DNA of 64,000 nt from DATMRF01 sp035566435 (GTDB taxonomy: Bacteria > Verrucomicrobiota > Verrucomicrobiia > Limisphaerales > UBA8199). The position numbers were made by a program, and so were the translations under genes. Positions 62,420 to 64,000 of the stretch are shown piece after piece. Each line of letters starts with the position of its first letter. Within the stretch, counting starts at the first letter, position 1. The notes below the pieces were generated by a model that searched no databases, had not been told where the DNA came from, and was given only the letters and a program-made list of their open reading frames with translations. The stretch spans positions 1 through 64,000 of the forward strand of contig DATMRF010000077.1 of the NCBI GenBank assembly GCA_035566435.1, read 5' to 3'.

Positions 62420-63230
62420 TGATTCGGTGATTATTCTGTTCTGTTGAGATTCTTTTATGCACCGGCACCGTCATTTTCAGTTCAGTGCCTGCTCCGGCAC
62501 GACTATTGATCTCCACCTTCCCTCCGAGCCGGAAGGCTCGTTCCGACATCGCGAGCAACCCAAATCCGTGAGCACCTGCTTGAGGCTTTTTAACCACAAA
62601 CCCATACCCGTTATCCTTAATCGCCAACAGGACTCCGTCGGGCCTGTACCTAAGCAGAATGGAGGCCGAGCGCGCGCGCGAGTGTTTCCGCACGTTGCAC
62701 AAGGCTTCTTGCGCCACACGATACAACTCATCCTCGGCGGTTTCGGGAAGTTTGTACGCTCGTCCATGCAAGCAAAACGAACATTCAATTCCGCAATCTT
62801 CCCTAAAATTCTCGGCGAGCCGTTTTAGCGCGTCGCACAACTGGGAGCCTTCGAGCGACTTTGGTCGTAAACCCAGCAGCATGCGACGCGCGTCTTCCAA
62901 CCCGCACTTCGCAAGCTCTTTTGCGCGGGTGAGATATTCGGAGATGTCCTGTTGCTCCGGATTGAGCAAGCTGTTCGCCGCTTCGAGATGCAGGAAAATG
63001 CCTGCGAACTGCTGAGCGAGAGTATCGTGAATTTCGCGAGCCATTCGATTGCGTTCTTCAATGACTTCCGGGCAAGGCAGCCTGCTCAGGATCCAGCGCA
63101 AGCTGGCCCGAGAGCTTCCCCGACCAGAACCTGGAAGCGTAAACAAGCCGTTTGGATTCTTACCGCGGAGTGGATTCGTCAGACTGAGTCGAACAGTCTG
63201 GGCTCGCATTTGTTGTGGCCTGGATTCCAT
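62358..63230 (-). CDS. HisKA_3-type histidine kinase core, probably truncated
   Basis: 290 aa from ATG 63230 (an earlier frame start overlaps the sigma-factor gene). Transmitter only: VIEERNRMAREIHDTLAQQF with phospho-His about 67, LRPKSLEGSQLCDALKRLAE, N box YRVAQEALCNVRKHSRA, G box DNGYGF and HGFGLLAMSERA. The sensor part expected in such kinases (often a seven-bladed propeller with a Y_Y_Y domain) is missing; the first 55 residues are low-complexity. Coupled to the broken regulator at 62419. Function doubtful. Confidence 0.6.
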   Translation of the reverse strand: MESRPQQMRAQTVRLSLTNPLRGKNPNGLFTLPGSGRGSSRASLRWILSRLPCPEVIEERNRMAREIHDTLAQQFAGIFLHLEAANSLLNPEQQDISEYLTRAKELAKCGLEDARRMLLGLRPKSLEGSQLCDALKRLAENFREDCGIECSFCLHGRAYKLPETAEDELYRVAQEALCNVRKHSRARSASILLRYRPDGVLLAIKDNGYGFVVKKPQAGAHGFGLLAMSERAFRLGGKVEINSRAGAGTELKMTVPVHKRISTEQNNHRISETEINTSSQSGQDQDSDRG

Positions 63231-63306
63231 ATACGGATGAACGTCTACAATCAGGTAAACGAGAATCCGGGGGGAAAACTCCAATCCCTCAGCAAGAAGA
63301 ATGAAT

Positions 63307-63861
63307 TTATTTGCTTCGGATTTGCTTGAACAGCCAGGCGCGAGAGAAATTCCAATAATTATTAAGGGTGGACAGAGAAATTCCAAGAACCTGCGATGCC
63401 TCCTCGTTGGTCATGCCAGCGAAATACCGCAATTTGACCAATTCGGCTTGAACGGGATATTGGACGCTGAAAGCGTCAAGTACTTCGTGCACGGCCAGCA
63501 GCTCGTCATCCGGGCTTGGAGCAGCCAGTTCAAATTCCTCAAATTCCACACGCTCGAAGCGCCCCCCGTGACGCTCACTTTGTTTGCGCCGGGCACGATC
63601 TATCAGGATGTGGCGCATCGCCTCGGCTGCAGCCGCAAAAAAATGCGTGCTATTCCTGAACGTCGGATTCTTGGGTCCAACCAACCGCAACCAGGCCTCA
63701 TGAACCAGGGCAGTCGGTTGAAGCGTTTGGCCGGGAGCCTGCTGTGCCATCTTCGCCGATGCCAGATGGCGAAGTTCATCGTAAACCAATTCAAGCAATT
63801 CGGCGGCGGCCTTGGAATCGCCTTGCTCCACCGCAACTAACAAAACAGTGGCCTCGCTCAT
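63307..63861 (-). CDS. ECF sigma factor (Sigma70_ECF, PF07638 type)
   Basis: 184 aa. Region 2: AAAELLELVYDELRHLASAK, then the family hallmark TLQPTALVHEAWLRL and THFFAAAAEAMRHILIDRAR; region 4: LVKLRYFAGMTNEEASQVLG and the HTH STLNNYWNFSRAWL. This type is expanded in Planctomycetota, Verrucomicrobiota and Acidobacteriota and often works with Ser/Thr kinases. Its partner is probably off the window. ATG 63861 follows no strong Shine-Dalgarno. Confidence 0.92.
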   Translation of the reverse strand: MSEATVLLVAVEQGDSKAAAELLELVYDELRHLASAKMAQQAPGQTLQPTALVHEAWLRLVGPKNPTFRNSTHFFAAAAEAMRHILIDRARRKQSERHGGRFERVEFEEFELAAPSPDDELLAVHEVLDAFSVQYPVQAELVKLRYFAGMTNEEASQVLGISLSTLNNYWNFSRAWLFKQIRSK

Positions 63862-64000
63862 GGGTCGCTAAAAGGATTCCACTGTTTGGCGCGTTTTTCA
63901 AGAAACCTCTTGGCCACTCCCCATTATGGAGTTCTGGAATTGTTGGCAGGTGTCGATCCCTCGGTAACCAGGTTAGTGGCTTCATCCAGCAGGATTCGAG

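Overview
The window looks like a chromosomal stretch from a GC-rich, free-living Verrucomicrobiota bacterium (Pedosphaera/Limisphaerales-like). This is inferred from gene content: very long secreted proteins built from Ig/FN3/RCC1/CARDB modules that share a C-terminal module ending in ..RFYRV.., several PQQ-type beta-propellers, an ECF sigma factor of the PF07638 type, sugar-acid catabolism, and intergenic 7-mer repeats. No rRNA or tRNA gene and no CRISPR array was seen.

Layout. (1) 1-3335, minus strand: a clock-like operon of sensor kinase, kaiC and kaiB; kaiB is cut by the window edge. (2) 3336-12255: an envelope/signalling island. Small membrane or surface proteins (YqjD-like, a lipoprotein, an AsmA-like protein, a Thivi_2564-type protein) lie next to a three-gene phosphorelay of CHASE3 hybrid kinase, receiver-kinase and NtrC-type sigma54 activator. 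I find four -24/-12 (sigma54) promoter matches and three pairs of 13-bp GTGCAA-type palindromes with centres 31-32 bp apart, each pair 85-99 bp upstream of a promoter. The simplest reading is an autoregulated sigma54 regulon made of this island, and it is the most interesting signal in the window. (3) 12256-18552: sugar-acid catabolism (MFS transporter, RhmD-like enolase-superfamily dehydratase, GguC/FAH-like protein, beta-hydroxyacid dehydrogenase, convergent UxaA-type altronate dehydratase). (4) 18648-33223: two giant secreted proteins (1428 and about 2782 aa) flanking a HigBA-type toxin-antitoxin pair and an orphan C-terminal gene fragment. (5) 33224-44841: mixed accessory genes (DUF1349 protein, site-2 protease, two PQQ-propeller proteins, serine hydrolase, FMN reductase, secretin-domain lipoprotein, SWIB protein, M28 peptidase), with a CocE-type remnant. 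(6) 44842-47950: a decayed segment (heme-less cytochrome c peroxidase remnant, truncated Tat aldo/keto reductase) next to an intact dehydrogenase and aldo/keto reductase. (7) 48130-53407: a formate dehydrogenase module (1009-aa alpha subunit, DUF1641 protein, MobA, FdhD). (8) 53442-59954: a receiver protein plus a tripartite RND efflux operon. (9) 60134-64000: a FixL/FixJ-like pair, a broken NarL-type kinase/regulator pair, and an ECF sigma factor.

The genes cooperate in local modules: the Kai operon, the sigma54 phosphorelay with its likely targets, sugar-acid import and breakdown, formate oxidation with its Mo-cofactor maturation, and regulated efflux. A roughly 95-bp promoter/leader cassette occurs twice, in front of the aldo/keto reductase and in front of the RND operon, and may link those two units.
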